From positions 62,001 to 126,000 of the forward strand of contig NZ_JAPUVO010000132.1 in NCBI RefSeq assembly GCF_029255185.1: a DNA stretch of 64,000 bases, in the 5' to 3' direction. A program made the position numbers and the translations under genes. Shown piece by piece: positions 44,844 to 53,908 of the stretch. The stretch comes from Propionivibrio sp. (GTDB lineage: Bacteria; Pseudomonadota; Gammaproteobacteria; Burkholderiales; Rhodocyclaceae). Below the pieces are notes generated by a model, which was given only the letters and a program-made list of their open reading frames with translations, did no database searches and had not been told where the DNA came from. Each line of letters begins with the position of its first letter. Positions within the stretch are counted from its first letter, which is position 1.

Positions 44844-46465
44844 TGAACAAGCCGTTTGCAATCACCCTCGACCCTGGTTCATCGCTGGCCAACCACACTG
44901 GCTCGTGGCGTACCGAGCGCCCGGTCTATGTTGACCGGTTGCCGCCCTGCAACAGCCAATGCCCGGCAGGTGAAGACATTCAGGGCTGGCTGTTCCACGC
45001 CGAATCCGGTAACTACGAAAAGGCCTGGCAACACCTAACCCGCGACAACCCCTTTCCGGCGATTATGGGCCGGGTGTGTTACCACAGTTGCGAAAATGTT
45101 TGTAACCGAGGCCAACTGGACGCTCCGGTCGGTATCAATTCGGTAGAGCGTTTCCTTGGTGACGAAGCCATCAGACGTGCCTGGAAACTGGTGCCACCGG
45201 CTGCTGAAACCGGCAAACATGTCCTGATTGTCGGCGCTGGCCCCTCCGGCATGTCAGCGGCCTATCACCTGCGCCGCTTCGGCCATCGCGTTACCGTCTA
45301 TGAGGCCGGTCCGTTACTCGGTGGCATGATGCGCTTCGGCATTCCAAAATACCGTTTGCCGCGCGACGTGCTTGACGCCGAAATGCAGCGTGTCGTTGAC
45401 ATGGGCGTCGAGGTTGTTCTCAACACCAAGGTCGATAATATTCTCGACACAATGCAGACGGGCAAGTTTGACGCCGCCTTTCTCGCCGTCGGCGCGCATA
45501 TCGCCAAACGCGCCTTCATCCCCTCGGGTGAAGTCTCGAAAGTTGTCGATGCCATCTCTGTGTTACGCAGCATGGAAGGCGAAAACAAGCCCATGCTTGG
45601 ACGTCGCGTCATCGTTTATGGCGGCGGCAATACCGCGATCGACGTGGCGCGTACCGCCAAACGCATGGGTGCTGAACCGATCATCGTTTACCGCCGTACA
45701 CGCGACAAGATGCCGGCGCACGACTTTGAAATTGAAGAAGCCTTGCAGGAAGGCGTGATGATCCGTTGGCTTTCGACCATCAAGCAGGCCGGTGATACCA
45801 ACATCACCATTGAAAAAATGGAGCTCGATGCCTCTGGTTTCCCACAACCGACCGGTGAGTTTGAAACCTTGGAGGCCGACTCAGTCGTGCTGGCCCTCGG
45901 TCAGGATGTCGATCTTAGTCTGCTCGAAGGCGTGCCGGGCCTGGAAGTAAGTGATGGCGTGGTCAAGGTCGACGCCAACATGATGACCGGTCAGCCTGGC
46001 GTATTCGCTGGCGGCGACATGGTTCCCACCGAACGCAACATCACCATCGGTGTCGGCCATGGCAAGAAGGCCGCGCGCAACATTGACGCCTGGCTGCGAG
46101 GCGCCACCTACGTCGCGCCACCCAAGCACCAGGTGGCGACCTTCGACAAGCTCAACACCTGGTATTACGCCGATGCGCCAAAGACCGTGCGTCCAATGCT
46201 CGACATCATCCGTCGTCAATCGACCTTTGACGAAGTTCAGGGTGGTCTGGATGAAAGTACGGCATTGTTCGAAGCGCGTCGTTGCCTGTCCTGCGGAAAC
46301 TGTTTCGAGTGTGACAACTGCTACGGCGTCTGCCCGGATAATGCAGTCATCAAGCTCGGCCCGGGCAAGCGCTTCGAGTTCAACTACGATTACTGCAAGG
46401 GTTGTGGCATGTGCGTCGCCGAGTGCCCCTGCGGCGCGATCAACATGGTGCCTGAAAACAATTGA
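44843..46465 (+). CDS. Flavin-dependent NAD(P) oxidoreductase subunit with fused 2x[4Fe-4S] domain
   Basis: 540 aa, three parts: an N-terminal GltD/DPD-type Fe-S domain (CNSQCPAGEDIQGWL, CYHSCENVCNRG), two Rossmann domains for FAD and NAD(P) (VGAGPSGMSAAYHLRRFG; YGGGNTAIDVARTAKRMG), and a C-terminal ferredoxin (CGNCFECDNCYGVCP, CKGCGMCVAECPC). The last part equals the delta subunit of other Por enzymes fused on. It should pass electrons between the oxidoreductase and NAD(P). Overlaps porB by TGATG; abuts the convergent ABC permease. Confidence 0.85.
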   Translation: MNKPFAITLDPGSSLANHTGSWRTERPVYVDRLPPCNSQCPAGEDIQGWLFHAESGNYEKAWQHLTRDNPFPAIMGRVCYHSCENVCNRGQLDAPVGINSVERFLGDEAIRRAWKLVPPAAETGKHVLIVGAGPSGMSAAYHLRRFGHRVTVYEAGPLLGGMMRFGIPKYRLPRDVLDAEMQRVVDMGVEVVLNTKVDNILDTMQTGKFDAAFLAVGAHIAKRAFIPSGEVSKVVDAISVLRSMEGENKPMLGRRVIVYGGGNTAIDVARTAKRMGAEPIIVYRRTRDKMPAHDFEIEEALQEGVMIRWLSTIKQAGDTNITIEKMELDASGFPQPTGEFETLEADSVVLALGQDVDLSLLEGVPGLEVSDGVVKVDANMMTGQPGVFAGGDMVPTERNITIGVGHGKKAARNIDAWLRGATYVAPPKHQVATFDKLNTWYYADAPKTVRPMLDIIRRQSTFDEVQGGLDESTALFEARRCLSCGNCFECDNCYGVCPDNAVIKLGPGKRFEFNYDYCKGCGMCVAECPCGAINMVPENN

Positions 46466-46468
46466 TCA

Positions 46469-47257
46469 TCATTTGAGCAAACGCCGTCGGGTCAGCATCG
46501 TGGCGATTGCGAAAGCAACGACAGTGATGGTCAACAGAGCGCCGACATGCATGAAAACGTTGCTTGGCACTTCACCGAGCAGTAGAGGGCGGGCAAGCTG
46601 GACGGCGTGCGCCAACGGCAGCCAGGCGGCGAGGGTGTGCACGGCTGCCGGAAGCTGGTCAGCGGGGAAAAAAACGCCGGAGACGAGCAGCATGGGAGTG
46701 ATGAAGAGCGTGAAGTAGTACATGAAAAAATCGTAGGACGGCGCCAGCGCACAGACGATCAGGCCCATTGCTGCGAAAGCCAGGCCGGTGAGAAAAATGA
46801 CCGGGATCGCCCACAGCGCCAGCGGCGAAGTGGTCAGCCCCAGTGTTGCAATGACGAGCAGAATGGCCAGTCCGGAGAGCAGGCTCTTGCTGGCGGCCCA
46901 GACCAGTTCGCCGGCCAGGATGTGATCGAGCGAAAGCGGCGTATTGAGGATGGCATCCCAGGTTTTCTGCACATGCATGCGCGAGAAGGCCGAGTAGAGC
47001 GCTTCAAAAGTCGCCGCATTCATGGTGCTGGCAACCACCGTCCCGGCGGAGAGAAAACTAACGTAACTGACGCCGCTGACCTGCGGCAACAGGCCACCCA
47101 GGCCATAACCGAGCCCGAGCATATAAATCAGCGGATCGGCCAGATTGCCGAGCACCGAGGGAATCGCCAGCTTGCGCCAGACGAGAAAATTGCGTCGCCA
47201 GACCGGCAGCCAGCGCAGACCGGGGCGGGGGATGGCAAAGAGACGTTGTGTATTCAT
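46469..47257 (-). CDS. ABC-2 type permease, NodJ family
   Basis: 262 aa with six helices and the ABC2_membrane core (PLIYMLGLGYGLGG, FEALYSAFSRMHVQKTWDAIL, FFMYYFTLFITPMLLVSGVFFP). NodJ relatives export lipo-oligosaccharides, but non-nodulating bacteria carry many with unknown cargo. The ATPase gene lies upstream on the same strand, separated by a 136-base repeat. The stop is 3 bases from the por operon end. Confidence 0.8.
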   Translation of the reverse strand: MNTQRLFAIPRPGLRWLPVWRRNFLVWRKLAIPSVLGNLADPLIYMLGLGYGLGGLLPQVSGVSYVSFLSAGTVVASTMNAATFEALYSAFSRMHVQKTWDAILNTPLSLDHILAGELVWAASKSLLSGLAILLVIATLGLTTSPLALWAIPVIFLTGLAFAAMGLIVCALAPSYDFFMYYFTLFITPMLLVSGVFFPADQLPAAVHTLAAWLPLAHAVQLARPLLLGEVPSNVFMHVGALLTITVVAFAIATMLTRRRLLK

Positions 47258-47268
47258 AGGCCGCGAAA

Positions 47269-47373
47269 CGCTTTCAACGCAGAGATCGCAGAGGCGCAGA
47301 GATCGCAGAGAAAGACAAAAAATTGGTTTACCTCTGCGTACTCTGCGCCTCTGCGATCTCTGCGTTGAAAGCG
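47269..47373. repeat. Long near-perfect inverted repeat, CGCAGAG type, inside the ABC operon
   Basis: Two 42-base arms, 47269-47310 and 47332-47373, pair with two mismatches around a 21-base loop. Each arm is tandem CGCAGAGAT / CGCAGAGG units preceded by CGCTTTCAA. RNA from either strand would form a 40-bp hairpin. The copy at 29081 is a degraded relative. Confidence 0.85.
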
Positions 47374-47393
47374 CTTAATCACTTTTTCCATAC

Positions 47394-48320
47394 TCAATCC
47401 CTCAACTCACGGCCGGTGAGCTTGATAAATACGTCTTCCAGGCTGGCCGCGCGGTGCAGGTAGCGCAAGGCTGGGGCATCGGCGAGTGCGGCTAGCAGTG
47501 GCGCCGAGTCGCGGCAGTAGAAAAAGGCGGTGTCGCCAGCGATTTCGAGACGTTCTCCGAGCGTGTTGCGCGAGCGGGCCCAGGCCGCTGCTTCGTCGCC
47601 GAAGACTTCAACCACCTGCGGTTCAATGTGTGTGGCGATTAAGGCGCGTGGTGCGCCGTCGGTGACTAAACGGCCGTGGTCGAGCACTGCCAGTCGGTCA
47701 CACAAGCGCTCAGCTTCATCCATGAAATGGGTGGTCAGGATCAGCGTCTTGCCGCGCGCAGTGAGTTGCTTCAGACGCTCCCAAATCAGGTGGCGTGCTT
47801 GCGGATCCAGGCCGGTGGTCGGTTCGTCAAGAAAAATGATGTCCGGGTCGTTTACTAGCGCCCGCGCCAGGGTCAGGCGTCGCTTCATACCTCCGGAAAG
47901 GGTCTGGATGCGCGCCGTGTCCTTGCCACCAAGTCCGGCGAAGTCGAGCAGATCGGGAATGCGGGCGCGGATGATTGCGTCCTTGATGCCAAAGTAGCGG
48001 CCGTAGACCATCAGGTTTTCGGCAACGGTGAAATCCGGATCGATGTTGTCGAACTGAGGCACCACGCCGACCCGCTCCCGCGCGGCCTCAGCTTGCTCCG
48101 GGATGGAATAGCCACGCAAGGTGATCTGACCCGCGTCTGGCGCAGTCAATCCAAGGCAGCAGCGCAGGGTGGTGGTCTTGCCGGCGCCGTTGGGGCCAAG
48201 CAGACCGAAGCAGGTGCCGGACGGCACCGTGAAGTCGATTCCGCCAACCACCTCCTGGTCATCGTAGCGCTTGCGCAGGCCACGGACGCAAAGCGCGTCA
48301 GCCAAGTTCAGTGTCGCCAT
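47394..48320 (-). CDS. ABC transporter ATPase, NodI family
   Basis: 308 aa: Walker A GPNGAGKTT, Q-loop PQFDNIDPDFTV (NodI-like), signature LSGGMKRRLTLARA, Walker B IIFLDEPTTGLD; the C-terminal 80 residues are the usual DrrA/NodI tail. Start ATG 48320 (MATLNLADALCVRG); the frame to 48695 is a shadow of the hydrolase. It overlaps the upstream hydrolase gene by 13 bases and precedes the NodJ-type permease after the repeat at 47269. Confidence 0.85.
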   Translation of the reverse strand: MATLNLADALCVRGLRKRYDDQEVVGGIDFTVPSGTCFGLLGPNGAGKTTTLRCCLGLTAPDAGQITLRGYSIPEQAEAARERVGVVPQFDNIDPDFTVAENLMVYGRYFGIKDAIIRARIPDLLDFAGLGGKDTARIQTLSGGMKRRLTLARALVNDPDIIFLDEPTTGLDPQARHLIWERLKQLTARGKTLILTTHFMDEAERLCDRLAVLDHGRLVTDGAPRALIATHIEPQVVEVFGDEAAAWARSRNTLGERLEIAGDTAFFYCRDSAPLLAALADAPALRYLHRAASLEDVFIKLTGRELRD

Positions 48321-48946
48321 GCGCGGGTGACGATGTCGCGGATAAGGTGCAGCCGACGATGAAAGAAATGGTCGGCGCCGGGAACAACGATTACCGGCAG
48401 GTCGAGCGGTTCGGCCCAGGCGAGGATATTGGCCAGGGGCACCGTGCTGTCCACCGAACCATGAATGACAATGGTATCGGAAGCGACGGCCTTGGTCGCA
48501 TACTGGCGCGCACCTTCGACGTGACCAGCAGCGGTGCCGACTAGAACCAGGCGCTGGGCCGGGTGATTGGCTTCGGCCAGGGCCTGTGCTACCCGAGTCT
48601 GCACGTAGGCGCCAAACGAGAAGCCAGCCAGAGCAACCGGTAAGTCGCCAAAGCGGCGTTTGGCTTCTGCGACAACGGCGAGCATGTCCTCGCATTCGCC
48701 GTGCCCGTCGTCGTGCGTTCCGCCACTTTCGCCGACCCCGCGAAAGTTTGGCCGCAAGGCCACATAGCCTAAGCGATTGAAGGTACGGGCCAGCGTCTGC
48801 GTTACCTTGTTGGTATTGGTGCCGCCGAACAGCGGGTGCGGATGGCAGATCAGGGCGATCCCACGCGGCGCACCCGGACTTTCGACGATCAATTCGATGG
48901 TGCCGGCTGGCCCGTCAATGCAAATCTTCTCTTCGCTTTGCTTCAT
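48308..48946 (-). CDS. Alpha/beta hydrolase (CocE/dienelactone-type small serine hydrolase)
   Basis: 212 aa single-domain hydrolase: HPHPLFGGTNTNKVTQTLAR after strand 1, nucleophile elbow GFSFGAY (Ser), acid in HGSVDSTVP and His in PGADHFF. This subfamily is widespread with unknown substrate. It overlaps the ATPase gene by 13 bases, so hydrolase, NodI- and NodJ-type genes form an operon; its 5' side is close to the 2Fe-2S ferredoxin gene. Confidence 0.8.
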   Translation of the reverse strand: MKQSEEKICIDGPAGTIELIVESPGAPRGIALICHPHPLFGGTNTNKVTQTLARTFNRLGYVALRPNFRGVGESGGTHDDGHGECEDMLAVVAEAKRRFGDLPVALAGFSFGAYVQTRVAQALAEANHPAQRLVLVGTAAGHVEGARQYATKAVASDTIVIHGSVDSTVPLANILAWAEPLDLPVIVVPGADHFFHRRLHLIRDIVTRAWRH

Positions 48947-48950
48947 CGGC

Positions 48951-49259
48951 TTAAATTCTCAGGCGTTCAACGACTCGGCCGTGGACCAGATGCTCCTGGA
49001 TGATCTCCTCAATGTCTTCTTGGTCCACGTAGTGGTACCAGACTTCTTCCGGATAGATGACGATAACCGGGCCTTCATCGCAACGATCCATGCAGCCGGC
49101 CTTGTTGATCCGGATCTTGCCCTGGCCCTTGAGCTTGAGTTGGCTGATGCGATCCTTGGCATAGGTTTGCGCTTCGCTAGCGCCCAGGTTGTTACAGCAT
49201 CCTTCGCCCTCGGGGCGCTGATTGCAGCAAAAAAATACGTGATGCTTGAAGTAACTCAT
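48951..49259 (-). CDS. Thioredoxin-fold [2Fe-2S] ferredoxin
   Basis: 102 aa: SYFKHHVFFCCNQRPEGEGCC at the N-terminus (two of the cluster Cys and a spare pair) and AGCMDRCDEGPVIVIYPEEVWY (last two ligands), the shape of NuoE-related shethna-type/HoxE-like 2Fe-2S proteins. The start is ATG 49259; the longer frame overlaps the VanZ-like gene. Four bases upstream of the hydrolase gene and likely co-transcribed with it. Confidence 0.85.
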   Translation of the reverse strand: MSYFKHHVFFCCNQRPEGEGCCNNLGASEAQTYAKDRISQLKLKGQGKIRINKAGCMDRCDEGPVIVIYPEEVWYHYVDQEDIEEIIQEHLVHGRVVERLRI

Positions 49260-49321
49260 GTCGACCTTTGTCTTGCTGGTGCTTGCTGTGAGCTCAGATT
49301 CTAACCTTGTTTCAGGCGCAT

Positions 49322-50410
49322 TCAGAGGCGTCGTCCAAGCATCATCAGGTAGGGGAGCGCCAGGAAAGGCCACAAACTGGCAGTCAGCCGGGTCAGCCCG
49401 TTGAAATTCAAAAAGTGCCCTTGTCGCCAGGTGGCCAGAGCGGCCGCCGAATAGGGATTGGGCGGTGTGATGTTAACCAGCACGGTGCCGGCCATCAGCG
49501 TCAGTCCGGCCAGCGCAATACGTAGCGAGGCTGGCAACAGCAGCATGATCGAGAATATCGCGCCGCCAGCAAGCAGGCCAAGCGCGGCGCCGGGGGTGAG
49601 CCAGGCCAAGGCATTGAGTGGATCGACAAGCACCGCAGCGGCCAGCGTGCGAATCGACAACGCCAGGAAAAAGAAAACGGCCAGCGCCAGATAGGGGGAG
49701 CTACGGTCGCTTAGCAGGGCACGCGTGATTAGCCCGATGGCAATGGTGTTGCAGACGATGATGCCAGTCTCCAGGGCAAAAAAGGCAGGTGCCGCGTAGG
49801 GTAGCGATGGTGCTATCTCAAGCAGGTGCCGCAGGTCGCCGGCACCGAAGAGGATTGTTTCCGGAGAAAGTTGCGTCAGCAACCACAGTCCGATCAAGAC
49901 TAGCCCAAGTTCCGCATGCGGTGTGGATGCCAGCAGGCGCTGCTGCAAGTTTACGAAGCCATCGAAAAAGCGTTCGCCATGCCAGATGGTGAGCAGCGCG
50001 CCGAGGCCTGCGCCGCACGTGTTACAAGCCAGGTCGAGATTGGAAGCGACGCGCGCTGGCAGCCAGGCTTGCAGACACTCAAGGCAAAGGCTGAGCAATG
50101 CGCCGAGCAACAGCGCAACGCAGGCCGGGGTCCAGCGTCCAGGCAGGCGCCGCAAGGTCAGCGCGAGCAAAAACCCAAGGGGCAGATAGGCGAGGACATT
50201 GATCCCCAAATCGAAGACCGTCCAGTAGCGAGGCCAGGCCGCCGTAAGGAAAAAAATCGGCGACAGGCCCGGATCGCGCCAGCCGGAAAAAGGGTGCAGA
50301 CTGGCATAGACGACCAACGCCAAATAGGCCAGCGCCAGGTAGCGAGGCAGCAGAGTTGGCACCTCCACAAGGCGGGGGGGTGATTCCACAGTCGGTGTGC
50401 TTGATGGCAT
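49322..50410 (-). CDS. VanZ-like membrane protein
   Basis: 362 aa with about ten hydrophobic helices. The first 150 residues are a VanZ domain (SLHPFSGWR, DLGINVLAYLPLGFLLAL, LECLQAWLP, SNLDLACNTCGAGLGALL); the second half is a further set of helices without recognised motifs. ATG 50410 is preferred to GTG 50413. VanZ proteins confer teicoplanin tolerance in Enterococcus, but the biochemical role in Gram-negatives is unknown. Confidence 0.75.
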   Translation of the reverse strand: MPSSTPTVESPPRLVEVPTLLPRYLALAYLALVVYASLHPFSGWRDPGLSPIFFLTAAWPRYWTVFDLGINVLAYLPLGFLLALTLRRLPGRWTPACVALLLGALLSLCLECLQAWLPARVASNLDLACNTCGAGLGALLTIWHGERFFDGFVNLQQRLLASTPHAELGLVLIGLWLLTQLSPETILFGAGDLRHLLEIAPSLPYAAPAFFALETGIIVCNTIAIGLITRALLSDRSSPYLALAVFFFLALSIRTLAAAVLVDPLNALAWLTPGAALGLLAGGAIFSIMLLLPASLRIALAGLTLMAGTVLVNITPPNPYSAAALATWRQGHFLNFNGLTRLTASLWPFLALPYLMMLGRRL

Positions 50411-50565
50411 CACGATGGCCGAAAACGTCGATTGGGCTCATTCTAACGCCTCAAACGGAGCAATCGGTGACAGATGCAGGAGGTGTTGGTGCTAGCGCAC
50501 TGCGCTTCTCTCAAAGACCTTACGGCCATACGACGATTGTGATGCCCAGCGTTGAATTGAAAATA

Positions 50566-50600
50566 CCAAAAAGAAACCGGCCACAGCCGGCTTCTTTTTT
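50566..50600. terminator. Terminator downstream of pilQ
   Basis: On the plus strand an A-run, CCGGC, CACA loop, GCCGG and a T-run: a GC stem extended by A/T pairs with one A-C mismatch. It lies 17 bases beyond the pilQ stop and reads as a terminator for the minus-strand pil operon. The remaining bases to the VanZ-like gene show no gene. Confidence 0.7.
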
Positions 50601-50616
50601 AACCACAAACTAGGAA

Positions 50617-52710
50617 TCAGCGCACAGAAAGAGTTTCGGCAACGATTCTGGGGGTTATGAATACCAGCAACTCAGTTTTGTCATCGATCCATTCCCTGTT
50701 CTTGAATAGCCAGCCGATGTAAGGCAGATCACCGAAAAATGGAACGCGCTGCGTGTTATCGCTGACGTTTTGTGTGTATATGCCGCCAATCACGACGGTA
50801 CCGCCATTCTCTACCAGCACTTCCGTCTTGACGTGCTTGGTGTCGATGGCCACTCCGGCACCGGTGGATAGTTTGGTATTCGGCGTGTCCTTGTTGATGT
50901 CCAAGGTCATTGTGATTTTTCCGTCGGGCGTAATCTGCGGCTTGACTTTCAGCGACAGGTTTGCCTTGCGGAAAGAAACACTGGTGGCACCTGAACTCGT
51001 CGCTTGCTGGTAGGGGATTTCGACTCCTTGCTCAATGATCGCCTCAATCTGATTGGCCGTCATGACACGCGGACTGGATATTACCTTGCCTCGCCCATCG
51101 GCCTCCAGGGCAGATATTTCAGCCGTTAGGTACTGCGTTTTTGCGCTGTTAAAAAGCATCAACCCGAAGGTGCCGGCTGTCCCGGCACGCGGGGTTGCTG
51201 GAAGATTAACGGCAGAAACGGTCGAACTATTTCCACGCAACAAGCCGTCGGTTACGCCAAAGGGGTTGGGGCCAGCTCCATTCACGAATGTCAGTGGCCC
51301 ACCAGTACTGGTCGCTGATCCACCCCAGCCAAGGCGAATCCCAAGATTCTTGGCAAAGCTATCACCGGCCTCAACAATTCTGGCTTCGATCATGACTTGA
51401 CGTACCGACAGATCGACCTTGGCGATCAACTGCCGGACGTCTTCCAGACGGCTTGGCGTATCCTGAACAAATAGAATATTTGTTCGTGTGTCGACCACGG
51501 CACTGCCACGCTTTGAGAGCATGCGCTGGCCGGCATCGGTCAGCAGCTTCTTGACTTCTTCCGCCTTTTGATAGTTAAGCTGGAAGTTCTCGGTGCGTAA
51601 GGGTTCAAGATCGCCAATCTGTGCCTTTGCTTCATACTCCAGCTTTTCCTTGGTCGCAATTTCCTCGCGCGGAGCAATCAGGATGACATTGCCGTTCTTG
51701 CGCATGTCGAGGCCTTTTTGCTGGAGGATGATGTCCAGCGCCTGATCCCAGGGCACATCCTTCAGAATCAGCGTGATCGCACCGCCAACGGAATCACTGA
51801 CCACCATGTTCATCGCGGTGAACTCGCCGATCACTTGTAGCAGGCGCCGAACCTCGACGTTCTGGAAGTTCAACGACAGTTTCTCGCCCTGATAGCCGCC
51901 GCGCGTCCCCTGCACCAACTTGTTGGGGTTTTCGATGACCGGCTTTACTTCAATGACAAACTGGTTGTCCGTCTGATAGGCATTATGTTCCCATAAGCCG
52001 CGCGGCGTAATCGTCATGCGCGCATTGGCGCCTTGCTGAACAGTATCAAACGAAACAACAGGCGTCGCAAAGTCGGTTACATCGAGGCGCTTGCGTAGCG
52101 CATCCGGAACATTCACTTTGACGAAATCAACGACCAGACTTTGCCCTTGCTGGCGGATATCGATCCCGGCATTTGGATCGCTCAGATCCACCGTGATTCG
52201 CGCCTCGCCGTCCTTGCCACGGCGAAACGCAATATCCCGAATGCTGTTGGCGTCCACCGACGGGCGTGACTGGGAGAAATGCTCAACCTGTATCGCCACA
52301 TTGCTCTTTTTGGCACTGGGAATCAAAGCCAGAAGCAGGTTGTTTCCGTCGATTGTCGACTCGTAAGTCATTGCCTGATTAAGATTCAGCACCAGGCGCG
52401 TACGGCCTTCGGCTTGAACCACATTGACGCTCTTCAGCTCTCCTTCGTTGTAGGTTTGACTATTTTTGCCAAGACCATTGGTGGTATTGGCAAAATCAAG
52501 CGCAATACGTGCCGGGGCGGCCACGCTAAAACCCGGCGGCAGTGCTGCCAATGGCTCTTTGAATGTCAGCTTTACGTTGAGCACACCACCCTGCTGTGCA
52601 ACAGTCATCGCCTCGATGGAGTTTGCTTTGGCCTCCTGGGCGTTGACCGGAGCAAGCGCCAGGAATAGCCAGCCGATAAAACCGAGCAGGTAGCATTTGA
52701 TCTGTTTCAC
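50617..52710 (-). CDS. pilQ: Type IV pilus secretin PilQ
   Basis: 697 aa: signal peptide (cut near NAQ), two AMIN domains (residues about 30-240), an N0/secretin-STN region (VEVRRLLQVIGEFTAMNMVVSD), N1 domain and the C-terminal secretin (RQVMIEARIVEAGDSFAKNLGIRLGW, VIGGIYTQNVSD). Outer-membrane pore for the pilus. Overlaps pilP by 4 bases; last gene of pilMNOPQ. Confidence 0.95.
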   Translation of the reverse strand: MKQIKCYLLGFIGWLFLALAPVNAQEAKANSIEAMTVAQQGGVLNVKLTFKEPLAALPPGFSVAAPARIALDFANTTNGLGKNSQTYNEGELKSVNVVQAEGRTRLVLNLNQAMTYESTIDGNNLLLALIPSAKKSNVAIQVEHFSQSRPSVDANSIRDIAFRRGKDGEARITVDLSDPNAGIDIRQQGQSLVVDFVKVNVPDALRKRLDVTDFATPVVSFDTVQQGANARMTITPRGLWEHNAYQTDNQFVIEVKPVIENPNKLVQGTRGGYQGEKLSLNFQNVEVRRLLQVIGEFTAMNMVVSDSVGGAITLILKDVPWDQALDIILQQKGLDMRKNGNVILIAPREEIATKEKLEYEAKAQIGDLEPLRTENFQLNYQKAEEVKKLLTDAGQRMLSKRGSAVVDTRTNILFVQDTPSRLEDVRQLIAKVDLSVRQVMIEARIVEAGDSFAKNLGIRLGWGGSATSTGGPLTFVNGAGPNPFGVTDGLLRGNSSTVSAVNLPATPRAGTAGTFGLMLFNSAKTQYLTAEISALEADGRGKVISSPRVMTANQIEAIIEQGVEIPYQQATSSGATSVSFRKANLSLKVKPQITPDGKITMTLDINKDTPNTKLSTGAGVAIDTKHVKTEVLVENGGTVVIGGIYTQNVSDNTQRVPFFGDLPYIGWLFKNREWIDDKTELLVFITPRIVAETLSVR

Positions 52711-53228
52711 TTTTTACCCTCCTGTACCTGCAGCAATAGCGTACTTGCTCTTTCAACCCAATCGCCTGCCGAATCCTGAACGAGTTCCTTCAACGTTACT
52801 TCAGATTCAGAAACTCTGGTGACCACTCCGAAATTCTGCCCCATATAATTCCCGATCCTCACTTGATACAAGGAGCCATCAACCTGAACGATGGCGTAAG
52901 AAACTTTCTTTTTGGTCATTACCCCAACATACTTCAGCGACTCTAGCGGGTAGGCCTCCAGCGGTTCGCGCGGCCGATCCAGGTCCGGCTGCAAGCCACT
53001 TCCGCCACTCTTTTTCTGCTCAGCGCCAATTTTTGACGACTTGAATGGATCGGTCAGGTTGCCCACATCATAAGGCACCGGTTCATAGGGCTTAACCTGA
53101 GGCAAGGGAGGAATTTTGCCCTTGATATCCTTGGCAGCGTCATTCATCCACGCGCGCAAATCCTCGTTATCCCCGCCGGAGCACGCCACCAAGACGACGC
53201 TGGCCAGCGCAACAGCGATCTTTCTCAT
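52707..53228 (-). CDS. pilP: Type IV pilus lipoprotein PilP
   Basis: 173 aa with a lipobox (VVLVACSGG, Cys 16 or so) and the C-terminal PilP beta-domain (YEPVPYDVGNLTDPFK, LKYVGVMTKKKVSYAIVQVDG). Couples PilNO to the secretin. Its ATGA overlaps with pilO and pilQ place it firmly. Confidence 0.93.
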   Translation of the reverse strand: MRKIAVALASVVLVACSGGDNEDLRAWMNDAAKDIKGKIPPLPQVKPYEPVPYDVGNLTDPFKSSKIGAEQKKSGGSGLQPDLDRPREPLEAYPLESLKYVGVMTKKKVSYAIVQVDGSLYQVRIGNYMGQNFGVVTRVSESEVTLKELVQDSAGDWVERASTLLLQVQEGKK

Positions 53229-53908
53229 TTTTTCCCACCTTTGGCCGCCTGTGCCGCCTGTGCCGCTTTCTTTTTGGCGGCCAATTCTTCATCATCAAGA
53301 TAGCGGAAAGTCTTGGTCACGGCGTCCATGACCAAACTTCCGTCCTTGGCCTGCGGATTGGCAGTGATCGATATATTGTTCAATGTGACGATTCTCGACA
53401 GCCTGCTGATATCGCCGGCAAAGGCGCCAAAGTCATGGTAGCTTCCGGTCAAGCGCACGTTGATCGGCAATTCGGCATAGAAATCCTTGACGATCTCCTG
53501 CCCTGGCTTGAAAAGATCAAATTGCAGCCCTCTACCCATCCCCGACTGGTTGATCTCAATCAGCAAGGACTCAACCTCCGACTTGATGGGCAGCTGCTTC
53601 AACAGTGCGCCGAATGAGCGGTCAATTTCGCTCAATTGCTGTGTGTACAAATCCAGATTGACCGCCTGCGTCTTCTTGGCAACAAATTCTTCCCTGAGTT
53701 TTAACTCATCCTGTTGCCGCGCTGTCAACGTGTCGAGCTGCTCACTCCAGACAAACCACCAACCCACCAGCAGAATTGCCGCGGCAAGAGCAAGCAAGGC
53801 GACAACACGTGGGACGATTGGCCAAGCCCCAACATCTTTCGGGTTGAGGTTCCGAAAATCGTCGTGAATCGACTTAAAGTCAACGTTGGCAATGGAGAAC
53901 GCCTTCAT
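53225..53908 (-). CDS. pilO: Type IV pilus assembly protein PilO
   Basis: 227 aa: one helix (VALLALAAAILLVGWWFVW), a coiled coil (LTARQQDELKLREEFVAKK) and a ferredoxin-like periplasmic domain. A long Ala/Lys tail closes it. Pairs with PilN in the alignment complex. Linked to pilN and pilP by 4-base overlaps. Confidence 0.93.
   Translation of the reverse strand: MKAFSIANVDFKSIHDDFRNLNPKDVGAWPIVPRVVALLALAAAILLVGWWFVWSEQLDTLTARQQDELKLREEFVAKKTQAVNLDLYTQQLSEIDRSFGALLKQLPIKSEVESLLIEINQSGMGRGLQFDLFKPGQEIVKDFYAELPINVRLTGSYHDFGAFAGDISRLSRIVTLNNISITANPQAKDGSLVMDAVTKTFRYLDDEELAAKKKAAQAAQAAKGGKK

Noticed and set aside
47269..47373. CRISPR array
   Set aside because: The units are inverted, contiguous and without unique spacers; no cas genes are nearby.
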